Assembly: GCA_947631885.1 (NCBI GenBank)
Contig: CANRMZ010000025.1
Span: forward strand, 1-11,279
Source: an uncultured Bacilli bacterium
GTDB lineage: Bacteria; Bacillota_I; Bacilli_A; RF39; UBA660
Reading direction: 5' to 3'
Length of the DNA stretch: 11,279 bases
The translations under genes and the position numbers were made by a program. The stretch's first letter is position 1. The number at the start of each line of letters is the position of its first letter. Below the pieces are notes generated by a model that did not search any database, was not told the DNA's origin, and saw nothing but the letters and a program-made list of their open reading frames with translations. Below, in pieces: positions 1 to 6,731 of this stretch.

Positions 1-259
1 TGTCAGGAGTTAAATTATTCTCATACATAGCATATAAAATTCTTCTATGAACTGGTTTTAAACCATCTCTAAGGTCTGGTAAGGCTCTTGAAACAATAAC
101 ACTCATTGAATAATCTAAGAAAGATTTTTTTACTTCATCAACAATGTTATTTTCTTGTAATTTATCTCTTTCTTCACCGACAGAAATTACACTTTCACCT
201 GTGTCTTCTGTGTCGATGACTTCTTCAGTAGTTATTTTTTCTTCATCATTTTGTTCCAT
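1..259 (-). CDS. gyrA: DNA gyrase subunit A, 5' end only (truncated by window edge)
   Basis: This is the catalytic breakage-reunion subunit of DNA gyrase, which pairs with GyrB to add negative supercoils to DNA using ATP. Only the first 86 codons are visible; the gene runs off the left edge. The family signature appears at residues 46-77 (KSFLDYSMSVIVSRALPD, then RDGLKPVHRRILYAM). The catalytic tyrosine and the quinolone-resistance region lie outside the window. The start ATG at 259 follows an AGGAGG ribosome binding site (268-273) whose first bases overlap the gyrB stop codon, so translation is probably coupled to gyrB. About 45 residues precede the conserved block, roughly 25 more than I recall for B. 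subtilis GyrA, and they are very acidic (repeated E/D/T). I do not know a role for that tail. Identification is secure. Confidence 0.96.
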   Translation of the reverse strand, partial: MEQNDEEKITTEEVIDTEDTGESVISVGEERDKLQENNIVDEVKKSFLDYSMSVIVSRALPDLRDGLKPVHRRILYAMYENNLTPD

Positions 260-271
260 ACCATACACCTC

Positions 272-2188
272 CTATATATCTAAATTTTCAGTAAATTGGG
301 CATTTTCTTGGATAAATTTAGTACGTGGCTCTACAGCTTCGCCCATTAATTGACTGAATATTTCATCTGCAGCCATTAAATCATCTACTGTTATCTTTCT
401 AAGAATTCTCTTATTAATATCCATTGTTGTATCATTTAATTCTTCCGGATCCATTTCACCTAAACCTTTCATACGCATAACGTCCGGTTTAATGTTTTGT
501 GGTAAGGAAGCCAAGTATTCAGCTTTCTCATCTTCATCTAGTACGTATTTAATCGTTTTGCCATGCTTTATACAGAATAAAGGTGGTTGGGCAGCATATA
601 CGTGTCCGGTTTCTACAATTGGTCTAAAAAAGCGGTAAAAAAGCGTCAGAAGAAGTACTCTAATATGTTCACCATCGACATCGGCATCGGTCATGATAAT
701 GATTTTGTCATATCTTAATTTATCTAAATTAAACTCTTGGCCTATGCCTGTACCAAAAGCTGTAATAATTGTTCTAATTTCATCATTATCTAAAGCTCTA
801 TCAAGTCTTGCTTTTTCTACATTTAAGATTTTTCCTTTTAAAGGTAGAATGGCTTGCGTCATTGAATCTCTGCCTTTGATAGCAGATCCACCTGCTGAAT
901 CACCCTCGACTATAAATATTTCACATTCACTAGGGTCTTTTACCTTACAATCAACTAGTTTTCCACCAAAATCAATTACATCTAAGTCTGTTTTTCTTCT
1001 TGTGGTTTCTCTAGCCTTCTTGGCAGCAATTCTTGCTCTTGATGCTAAAAGAGTTTTATCAATAATGGTTCTTGCTTCTTGAGGATGTTCTAGTAAATAT
1101 CTTTCTAATCCTTCACCAAAGACATCAGAAGCTATTTTCTTAACTTCAATATTACCAAGTTTAGTCTTTGTTTGTCCTTCGAATTGAGGATCTGGATGCT
1201 TACAAGAAATAATCATTGTAAGACCTTCTCTTACGTCATCTCCAGTTAGGCTATCATCATTTTCCTTAAGTATTTTGGCCTTTTTAGCATAGTTATTGAT
1301 AATTCTTGTTAAGGCTTGTTTTACACCATCTTCATGCATTCCACCTTCATAGGTATTGATATTGTTAGTAAAAGAATATATCGCAGAATTATAAGATTCA
1401 TTATATTGCATAGCTACTTCAATAGATATATCATCTTCTACACCATTTACGTAGATAATATCTTCATGAAGGGGCTTTTTATCTTTATTAAGCATTTCAA
1501 CATACTCAATAATACCGCCATTATAAAGAAATGTTTCGTGTTTATCCTCTACTCTTTCATCTATTAATTGAATACGAAGTCCTTTATTTAAGAAAGCAAG
1601 CTCTTGTAATCTTTTCTTTAATACATCATAATCAAATATTGTTGTTTCTGTAAATATTTCCGGATCTGGTAAAAAGGTAACTGTTGTTCCAGTTCTATCT
1701 TTGGCACATTCTTCAATTACTTTCATCGGAGCTACCGGAGTTCCACCATTTTCAAATCTTTGATAATGGACTTCACCTTCACGATAAACTCTTACTTCAA
1801 GCCATTTAGATAAGGCATTAACAACGGAAGCCCCAACACCATGAAGACCACCAGAAACCTTGTAGCCTCCGCCACCAAATTTTCCCCCGGCATGAAGTAC
1901 TGTAAAGATTGTTTCAATCGTTGAAAGCCCTGTTTTGGCGTTTATTCCTGTAGGCATTCCCCGTCCATCATCTTTAACAGATACGGAATTATCTTTATGA
2001 ATCTCTACTTCAATGTCATCACAATATCCCGCTAAAGCTTCATCTACGGCATTATCAACAATTTCCCACACTAAATGGTGAAGCCCTTTGCTACTAGTAG
2101 TACCAATGTACATACCAGGTCTTTTACGAACTGCTTCTAGCCCTTCTAATACTTGAATATCACTATCTGAATAATGTTCTTCATTCAT
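272..2188 (-). CDS. gyrB: DNA gyrase subunit B
   Basis: This is the ATPase subunit of gyrase (type IIA topoisomerase). Its 638 residues equal the length of B. subtilis GyrB, so it lacks the insert seen in the ~800-residue E. coli form. The GHKL ATPase domain shows EIVDNAVDEA (Asn46), DDGRGMP (73-79) and the ATP lid GLHGVGAS (114-121). The transducer domain carries QTKTKLGN (339-346). The Toprim domain has EGDSAGG (428-434) and the metal-binding DADVDG (501-506). The C-terminal KGLGEM (574-579) is followed by the usual GyrA-contacting tail. The direct gyrA neighbour and the tail LMGEAVEPRTKFIQENA favour GyrB over ParE. The start ATG overlaps the recF stop by 8 bp and has a GAGAGGG-type ribosome binding site. 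Nothing is missing or broken. Confidence 0.98.
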   Translation of the reverse strand: MNEEHYSDSDIQVLEGLEAVRKRPGMYIGTTSSKGLHHLVWEIVDNAVDEALAGYCDDIEVEIHKDNSVSVKDDGRGMPTGINAKTGLSTIETIFTVLHAGGKFGGGGYKVSGGLHGVGASVVNALSKWLEVRVYREGEVHYQRFENGGTPVAPMKVIEECAKDRTGTTVTFLPDPEIFTETTIFDYDVLKKRLQELAFLNKGLRIQLIDERVEDKHETFLYNGGIIEYVEMLNKDKKPLHEDIIYVNGVEDDISIEVAMQYNESYNSAIYSFTNNINTYEGGMHEDGVKQALTRIINNYAKKAKILKENDDSLTGDDVREGLTMIISCKHPDPQFEGQTKTKLGNIEVKKIASDVFGEGLERYLLEHPQEARTIIDKTLLASRARIAAKKARETTRRKTDLDVIDFGGKLVDCKVKDPSECEIFIVEGDSAGGSAIKGRDSMTQAILPLKGKILNVEKARLDRALDNDEIRTIITAFGTGIGQEFNLDKLRYDKIIIMTDADVDGEHIRVLLLTLFYRFFRPIVETGHVYAAQPPLFCIKHGKTIKYVLDEDEKAEYLASLPQNIKPDVMRMKGLGEMDPEELNDTTMDINKRILRKITVDDLMAADEIFSQLMGEAVEPRTKFIQENAQFTENLDI

Positions 2189-3281
2189 TGTTATTCACCC
2201 TCTCTACTTTGTCATCCTTAACTAGATAAATACTGCTATTTTCAAGTAAACTTTTATCTATATTATCTATATCAGTACTTGTAATAAATGTTTGAACTTC
2301 TTTATTAAGCATCTTAATAATATTGTTTATTTTCGCATTATCTAGCTCCGAAAATAAATCATCTAATATTAATATTGGGTACTCATCTTTAAGTTCCTTT
2401 ATAATAATAAGTTCTGCTAGTTTAAACGATATAATGGCATTTTTCTGTTGCCCTACACTACCATAATCTCTTATCGGATTTCCATCCAAGATAAACTCGA
2501 TATCATCATGATGAATACCCGACAATGTTTTACCCATTTCTCTTTCTTTATAGTATCTTTTTTGATAACTTTCAAATAACTCTTTTTCAGTTTTATCATT
2601 AAATGAGCTATGGTATATTACCTGTAAATTCCCATATTCAAAGATATTTTCATATATTTTTGCTATATTCTCATTAATCTTATCAATGTAAGTTTTACGG
2701 CATTCATTTATTTTTTTACCTATACTAACTAGCTTACTGGTTAAGACATCTAGATAATCTTTAGATGCATTCCCATTTAAATATAGCTGTTTAAGATAAG
2801 CATTACGATTTCTTAATACCTTTTCATAAGAATTAAGTAATAATAGATACTCTTTATTTCCTTGAGAAATATCGATATTAATAAGTTTTCGACGAAAAGA
2901 TGGTGAATCATTAATAATTTTCGTATCTAAGGGATTAAATAAAACTATATTGATATTAGATACATAATCACTAATTTTTCCTACTTTATCAGAATTTATA
3001 TATACTTTCTTTCCTTCTTCCGAAAGATCTATCTGATATCTTGTCTTTTCGTTTGAGATTATCTCCCCTTTTATTTCTGCTAAAGAAGCACCTTTTTTTA
3101 TTAAATTAATATCACTGCCAGTTCTAAAAGACTTTGTTAAAGCCAGTAAATATATAGCTTCAATCACATTAGATTTACCACTGCCATTGCTGCCATAAAT
3201 AATGTTTAATGTACTTGAAAAAGAAACGTCTAATGATTCATAATTTCTAAAGTTGGTAAGTTTTAATTTTTCAATATACAT
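2181..3281 (-). CDS. recF: DNA replication/repair protein RecF
   Basis: RecF is an SMC/ABC-like ATPase that acts with RecO and RecR to load RecA at single-strand gaps and stalled forks. The 366-residue length is normal. Visible motifs are the N-terminal LTNFRNY, Walker A GSNGSGKS (30-37), the ABC signature region GSVGQQK (274-280), Walker B PILILDD (302-308) and the D-loop SELD (311-314). The usual G-P-x-R-D-D motif reads GIHHDD (255-260), a mild divergence. The start is fixed by an in-frame TGA eight codons upstream and a GAGG ribosome binding site 7 nt before the ATG. It ends in TGA inside the start of gyrB, so the two are probably co-translated. A candidate promoter lies about 70 bp upstream, after the comK-like terminator, so recF heads the recF-gyrB-gyrA unit. 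Confidence 0.97.
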   Translation of the reverse strand: MYIEKLKLTNFRNYESLDVSFSSTLNIIYGSNGSGKSNVIEAIYLLALTKSFRTGSDINLIKKGASLAEIKGEIISNEKTRYQIDLSEEGKKVYINSDKVGKISDYVSNINIVLFNPLDTKIINDSPSFRRKLINIDISQGNKEYLLLLNSYEKVLRNRNAYLKQLYLNGNASKDYLDVLTSKLVSIGKKINECRKTYIDKINENIAKIYENIFEYGNLQVIYHSSFNDKTEKELFESYQKRYYKEREMGKTLSGIHHDDIEFILDGNPIRDYGSVGQQKNAIISFKLAELIIIKELKDEYPILILDDLFSELDNAKINNIIKMLNKEVQTFITSTDIDNIDKSLLENSSIYLVKDDKVERVNNNE

Positions 3282-3348
3282 CTCTAAACCTCTTTTTTGG
3301 CCTCAATTTTTAATATTTAATATTTTGTGTACTCCTCTACACCTATTA

Positions 3349-3357
3349 ATTATATCA
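3349..3357 (-). promoter_or_regulatory. Extended -10 promoter for recF-gyrB-gyrA
   Basis: On the minus strand the sequence reads TGATATAAT, a perfect -10 hexamer (3349-3354) preceded by the TGn extension. The -35 position falls in the T tract of the preceding terminator and matches poorly, as is usual for extended -10 promoters. Transcription would start near 3342, giving a leader of about 60 nt before the recF ATG. The site lies directly downstream of the comK-like terminator, which suits a separate transcription unit. Confidence 0.55.
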
Positions 3358-3369
3358 TATTTAAGAACC

Positions 3370-3397
3370 AAAAAAAAGCAAAATCAGCATTTTTTGC
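3370..3397 (-). terminator. Probable intrinsic terminator of the comK-like gene
   Basis: On the minus strand, GCAAAA and TTTTGC form a 6-bp stem around an 8-nt loop that contains the TGA stop of the comK-like gene (3384-3386). Eight U residues follow. The stem has only two GC pairs, so termination may be incomplete, but the position at the gene end and just before a promoter fits. Confidence 0.5.
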
Positions 3398-3833
3398 CCT
3401 TCATAATGGTCATTAATCGCGTTGCTTTAAAAAGTTGATTGGAAAAGTGATTCGCCGATAAATCTGTACTTATTTTCTTACCATTATTTAAAATAATTGT
3501 TAGATTTTTGTTATCATTTACAAAGTAGTCCACTATCCCATTATAAGCAAACCACATACAATCGGCTTTTTTTCCTGAAGATGTGGGAAAAATGAGGATA
3601 TCTTTTACTTCACTAATAATAATTGGACATTTATAGCTATCACCCAGCAAATATCTAGCACTTTGGCATCTTCCTTTATAAGAACTTCCGTAAAATTTAC
3701 AACTTTCATCGACAATAGTTAAAGGATTACCTTTAACTAGATAGTTAACATACTTTTCTATAACTTTGGTCTTCTTATCCCCTGCAGGTAATAAAGCTAA
3801 AGTTGAATTATTAATAATATAATTATCTAACAT
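3384..3833 (-). CDS. ComK-family competence transcription factor (short form)
   Basis: This 149-residue protein resembles ComK, the DNA-binding activator of late competence genes (DNA uptake and recombination) in Bacillus. Compared from memory with B. subtilis ComK, matching blocks occur in order: YIINNSTLALLP (5-16); LTIVDESCKFYGSSYKGR (38-55), where ComK has LQIVDRSCRFFGSSYAGR; PIIIS...ILIFPTSS (70-86); CMWF (92-95); a VTFSNGK-like LTIILNNGKK (111-120); and NHFSNQLFKATRL (128-140). It is about 43 residues shorter than B. subtilis ComK (192). It lacks the C-terminal tail that carries the MecA-binding FMLYPK motif, so MecA/ClpCP control would have to differ. Cysteines occur at 45, 56, 69, 92 and 149. 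It sits between dnaN and recF, where B. subtilis has yaaA. A U-tract hairpin ends at its start codon. Family assignment is confident; a competence role is inferred. Confidence 0.82.
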   Translation of the reverse strand: MLDNYIINNSTLALLPAGDKKTKVIEKYVNYLVKGNPLTIVDESCKFYGSSYKGRCQSARYLLGDSYKCPIIISEVKDILIFPTSSGKKADCMWFAYNGIVDYFVNDNKNLTIILNNGKKISTDLSANHFSNQLFKATRLMTIMKGKKC

Positions 3834-3879
3834 AAAAAAATCCCCCGATACCTTGGTTATAACACAGAATCACGGGGAT
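3834..3879 (-). terminator. Terminator-like hairpin at the comK-like start codon (dnaN terminator or leader attenuator)
   Basis: On the minus strand ATCCCC (plus 3874-3879) pairs with GGGGAT (plus 3840-3845). Inner pairs UGAUUC/GUAUCG extend the stem with a bulged G and a U-U mismatch, leaving a loop of about 15 nt. Seven U residues follow and run directly into the ATG at 3833. The 3' arm GGGGGA is also the only ribosome-binding-like sequence for the comK-like gene. It may simply terminate dnaN transcripts, or it may act as a leader hairpin controlling both transcription and translation of the comK-like gene. Confidence 0.65.
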
Positions 3880-3889
3880 ATTTTGTCGA

Positions 3890-3895
3890 ATTATA
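3890..3895 (-). promoter_or_regulatory. Possible -10 element for the comK-like gene
   Basis: A perfect TATAAT lies on the minus strand just after the dnaN stop codon. No convincing -35 or TGn extension accompanies it, and perfect hexamers are expected by chance in DNA this AT-rich. If used, transcription would begin near 3883 and place the terminator-like hairpin wholly within the leader of the comK-like gene. Confidence 0.25.
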
Positions 3896-3900
3896 GAATA

Positions 3901-5016
3901 TTAATATGTTTTTATAGGAAGTATTAACTCTACTATTGTATCATCATCTACGGCATTTATAATAATTGGTTTATCATCGCCATTGATAAGTAAGATAATA
4001 TTATCTGTATCTAATACCTTTAGGGCCTCTAACATATATTTAGAACTGAAGGAAATATCTAACTTTTCTTTATTATTACTATCGATTTTTAACTCTTCTT
4101 TAGTCTTTCCACTTTCTTGAGAAGTTCCTAAAATAGTCATTTTCTTATCATCAATACACATTTTAACAATGTTCTTATCTTTACTAATCGTTATTATTGA
4201 AGCTCTATCTATTGCATCATAATATTCCTTTAAATTAAGATTAATCATATACTTAAATTCTTTAGGAATATAGTTATTAGTATCAGGATAATCACCGTTT
4301 AATAAAGTTGTTTGGAACATTATATTCTTATAAATAAATAATATTTTGTTGTTAAATAGATGGATTTCAACATTATCTTCATCTCTTAAAATAGACTCTA
4401 ATTCGTTAACACTTTTACCAGGAATAACGATATTTATAGCATCTTCTACTGGATCTTTTAACTTAATAGATTTCTTAGCTAAACGATATGAGTCAGTAGC
4501 TATACATTCTAACAAATCTCCAACAATTTTAATATTCAAACCAGTTAAAAGAGGTCTTACTTCTTGAGTAGACATAGCATATGCTGTTTGATTTATGATT
4601 TCTTTTAATAGATTAGCTTCCAAATTAATGATATTTTTACTCTTCTCGATTGTTACATTTGGATAATCAGATAAGTTATAACAATTTAATATAAATTCAT
4701 TTGTATCAGAATATATCTTAATATTATTGCCTATTTCTTCAAAATTTATTACATCTGAAGGCATTTTTCTTATAATATCTAAAATATATCTACTTTGAAT
4801 TATTAACTTTCCTTCTTCTTCTATATTTTTAATTTCTTTTTTATCTATAGTTACTTTAATAGTAAGTTCACTATCTGATGCTAAAAGTTCCAAACCATTT
4901 TTAGTAACTTCCATAACTATACCATTTAATACGGGAATAGTTATCTTTTGGGATAATGCTTTAGTAACATTCATTAATGCATCTAATAATATATTTTTAT
5001 CGATTGTAAATTTCAT
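3901..5016 (-). CDS. dnaN: DNA polymerase III beta subunit (sliding clamp)
   Basis: The beta clamp forms a ring-shaped dimer around DNA, tethers the replicative polymerase, and is a docking platform for repair and mismatch-repair proteins. The 371-residue length fits the family (B. subtilis about 378) and three clamp domains of about 120 residues each. Recognisable segments include the N-terminal MKFTIDKNILLDALMNVTKAL, with the IPVLNGI stretch after it; the central RPLLTGLNI...ATDSYRLA region (about 154-184); and the canonical C-terminal LILPIKTY, close to the LxLPxR(T)Y ending of clamps. The start is set by an AAGGA ribosome binding site 7 nt before the ATG. It lies 119 bp after dnaA, the usual dnaA-dnaN pair, and is followed by the hairpin at 3834-3879. 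No defect is seen. Confidence 0.97.
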   Translation of the reverse strand: MKFTIDKNILLDALMNVTKALSQKITIPVLNGIVMEVTKNGLELLASDSELTIKVTIDKKEIKNIEEEGKLIIQSRYILDIIRKMPSDVINFEEIGNNIKIYSDTNEFILNCYNLSDYPNVTIEKSKNIINLEANLLKEIINQTAYAMSTQEVRPLLTGLNIKIVGDLLECIATDSYRLAKKSIKLKDPVEDAINIVIPGKSVNELESILRDEDNVEIHLFNNKILFIYKNIMFQTTLLNGDYPDTNNYIPKEFKYMINLNLKEYYDAIDRASIITISKDKNIVKMCIDDKKMTILGTSQESGKTKEELKIDSNNKEKLDISFSSKYMLEALKVLDTDNIILLINGDDKPIIINAVDDDTIVELILPIKTY

Positions 5017-5135
5017 TTTTATTTCCTTCTTTCTAATTATTTTTAATTATTATTATCTTTATAGTGTTAATTGTTGTGGAATTCTTGTTATATCCCCTAT
5101 TTATCTTAATATTTGTTAATAATTAATCAACAAAG
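5017..5135. other. dnaA-dnaN intergenic region, AT-rich; possible second origin lobe
   Basis: These 119 bases are about 78% A+T by eye. Two weak DnaA-box-like 9-mers are visible: TAATCAACA at 5124-5132 (plus) and AATTCCACA at 5083-5075 (minus), each two mismatches from TTATCCACA. A run of TAA triplets lies on the minus strand about 20 nt beyond the second one. In B. subtilis the unwinding element lies in this interval, so a similar role is possible. No clear terminator for dnaA is seen, and dnaN promoter hexamers are ambiguous. Confidence 0.35.
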
Positions 5136-6500
5136 TTATAACTTATTTTTTATCTCTTTGATGGTATTATTCATTTTTTCATCAGTTTTAAGCTCGTTTG
5201 ATATCTTTTCTATTGATGCTGAGATTGTTGAATGATCCCTCCCCCCAAATTCTAAACCTATTCTTGCAAGACCTTCATCAGTTTCTACTCTACTTAAGTA
5301 TATAGCAATATGTCTTGGCTTGGCTATATTACTGGTCTTTTTCTTACTTTTTAAATCATTAACTGTTATATTAAAGTAATCGGCTACGGCTTTTTGAATC
5401 TTACTTATTGAACTTTCGGAATAAACATTAGTACTTAAGTAATCTTTTAAGGCCTCTACTGCAAAGTTTAAATCTATTTTGGCAGGTACCATCATTGCGG
5501 TATAAGCAAGAAGTCTATTGATAGAACCTTCGATATGTCTAACATCACTTTGACAAGAATTAGCGATATATTCAATAACATCTTGACTAAGTTTATCCTC
5601 TAAAGGAGTATTTTTAATCTTACTATTGATAATTTTACAGCGTAAGTTGAAATCTGGTGGATAAATATCTACAGGAAGGCCCATCATAAATCTACTTCTA
5701 AGCCTATCTTCTAGTTTCTTTAAATCATCTGGTGATCTATCACTACTTATAACTATTTGTTTATTAGCATTAAATAAAGCATTAAAAGTATTGAAGAATT
5801 CTTGTTGAGATTTATCTGCTACTACTAAAAACTGAATATCATCAATTAACAAAACATCAACATTTTTATATTTATCTTTAAAAGATTTAGCATAGTTTAT
5901 ACTATCGGCACCCTTATTAACTGCAGCAATACCTGTATAATCCATAATATATTCATCACTTGTTACATATAATACTTTAAGGTCACTATTATCATGAATA
6001 TAATTACCTATGGCATGCATTAAATGGGTTTTTCCTATACCACTTTTACCATATAAGAATAAAGGATTATGTACTTGACCTGGATGTTCCGCAACTGTAT
6101 GAGCAGATACTACTGCTAGTTTGTTGGAATCCCCTACCACGAAATTATCAAAAGTAAAGCGAGGTATTAAATTAGTTTCCCAGTCATCTTCAATATCAAG
6201 ATCATCATTTTTAGTTTTTTTATTAGTATCTTTATTACTACTTTCATTAATCTTACTTATTTCTTCTTCTGTAAGATATATCATTTCAAAGTGTTTATTA
6301 GTTATAGAAAATAAAGTTGAATCTATAAGATCTTTATAAGTCTTTGATAACATTTGTTTATGAATTATCATTGGAACTTGTATTGTAAATTTATCATCAT
6401 CCAAAGATATAGCTTTAAGCGGAGAATACCATAAATTATAGACATTTTCACTGACGCTTTTTTCTATTTCTGATAAAAATAATTTAAAAATTTCCTCCAT
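5136..6500 (-). CDS. dnaA: Chromosomal replication initiator protein DnaA
   Basis: DnaA binds 9-bp boxes at oriC, assembles as an ATP-dependent filament and opens the duplex; it also regulates transcription. From the start chosen here it has 454 residues. Domain I begins MEEIFKLFLSEIEKSV. A hydrophilic Asn/Asp/Lys linker (about 85-108) is domain II. The AAA+ domain has Walker A GKSGIGKT (151-158), Walker B LLIDD (217-221), the sensor I region ISSD and LRSRF. Domain IV carries KPRHIAIYL and the DNA-binding signature GGRDHST (419-425), followed by ISAS where most relatives have a V-I/L-H-A stretch. Three in-frame ATGs compete: 6521 (no ribosome binding site), 6506 (GGGG 7 nt upstream) and 6500 (AGG 7 nt upstream). 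I prefer 6500 because MEEI matches the family's usual N-terminus. It reads away from oriC and is probably autoregulated by a box at 6526-6534. Confidence 0.97.
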   Translation of the reverse strand: MEEIFKLFLSEIEKSVSENVYNLWYSPLKAISLDDDKFTIQVPMIIHKQMLSKTYKDLIDSTLFSITNKHFEMIYLTEEEISKINESSNKDTNKKTKNDDLDIEDDWETNLIPRFTFDNFVVGDSNKLAVVSAHTVAEHPGQVHNPLFLYGKSGIGKTHLMHAIGNYIHDNSDLKVLYVTSDEYIMDYTGIAAVNKGADSINYAKSFKDKYKNVDVLLIDDIQFLVVADKSQQEFFNTFNALFNANKQIVISSDRSPDDLKKLEDRLRSRFMMGLPVDIYPPDFNLRCKIINSKIKNTPLEDKLSQDVIEYIANSCQSDVRHIEGSINRLLAYTAMMVPAKIDLNFAVEALKDYLSTNVYSESSISKIQKAVADYFNITVNDLKSKKKTSNIAKPRHIAIYLSRVETDEGLARIGLEFGGRDHSTISASIEKISNELKTDEKMNNTIKEIKNKL

Positions 6501-6525
6501 TTTCATACCTATACCCCACATATCA

Positions 6526-6534
6526 TTATCAACA
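6526..6534 (+). promoter_or_regulatory. DnaA box variant TTATCAACA near the dnaA transcription start
   Basis: One mismatch from TTATCCACA. It lies between the candidate dnaA -10 (6540-6545) and the dnaA start codons, about where transcription would begin, so DnaA bound here could repress its own gene. The autoregulation is inference from position. Confidence 0.5.
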
Positions 6535-6539
6535 ATTTC

Positions 6540-6568
6540 ATTGTAACTTATTTTTGTTTAAAGATAAA
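6540..6568 (-). promoter_or_regulatory. Candidate dnaA promoter
   Basis: On the minus strand TACAAT (6540-6545) is a good -10; 17 bp upstream lies TTTATC (6563-6568), a weak -35. Transcription would start near 6533, giving a leader of about 30 nt to the preferred dnaA ATG at 6500. The ATG at 6521 would leave only about 12 nt and no ribosome binding site. Confidence 0.4.
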
Positions 6569-6590
6569 GTAAAAAAAATTGTCCACGGAG

Positions 6591-6611
6591 GTATCAACAA
6601 CATTATCAACA
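6591..6611 (+). repeat. Pair of directly repeated DnaA-box variants (12-nt period)
   Basis: GTATCAACA (6591-6599) and TTATCAACA (6603-6611) are in the same orientation, 12 nt apart start to start. The spacing is close to one helical turn, so both would face nearly the same side of the DNA, as suits cooperative DnaA binding. Confidence 0.55.
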
Positions 6612-6644
6612 CTTTTTTTCTTTTGCAATCTAGGATAGCACAAG

Positions 6645-6662
6645 TTTTCCACATTTTCAACA
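6645..6662 (+). repeat. Head-to-tail tandem of two DnaA-box variants
   Basis: TTTTCCACA (6645-6653) is followed with no gap by TTTTCAACA (6654-6662). TTTTCCACA recurs on the opposite strand at 6723-6731. Each differs from TTATCCACA by one or two bases. Abutting boxes are unusual and could nucleate a DnaA filament. Confidence 0.55.
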
Positions 6663-6722
6663 AAATGATATTGGGGAAAAAAATTATCTTTCAACATTAG
6701 CCATTTGGGGATGTTGTTGGTT

Positions 6723-6731
6723 TGTGGAAAA
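6723..6731 (-). promoter_or_regulatory. Inverted DnaA-box variant TTTTCCACA
   Basis: TGTGGAAAA on the plus strand is the exact reverse complement of the copy at 6645-6653. It lies at the edge of an AT-rich stretch leading to the rpmH promoter and may mark the right boundary of the origin. Confidence 0.5.

Noticed and set aside
693..1082. Plus-strand open frames inside gyrB, dnaN, dnaA and the recF/comK-like region
   Set aside because: They are antisense to well-conserved genes, show no family motifs or ribosome binding sites, and have low-complexity Leu/Ser/Ile composition typical of shadow frames.
3884..3890. TGTCGAA, identical to the core of a Spo0A box, upstream of the comK-like gene
   Set aside because: A single 7-mer is expected about once by chance in a window this size on two strands, and nothing else in the window suggests sporulation control.
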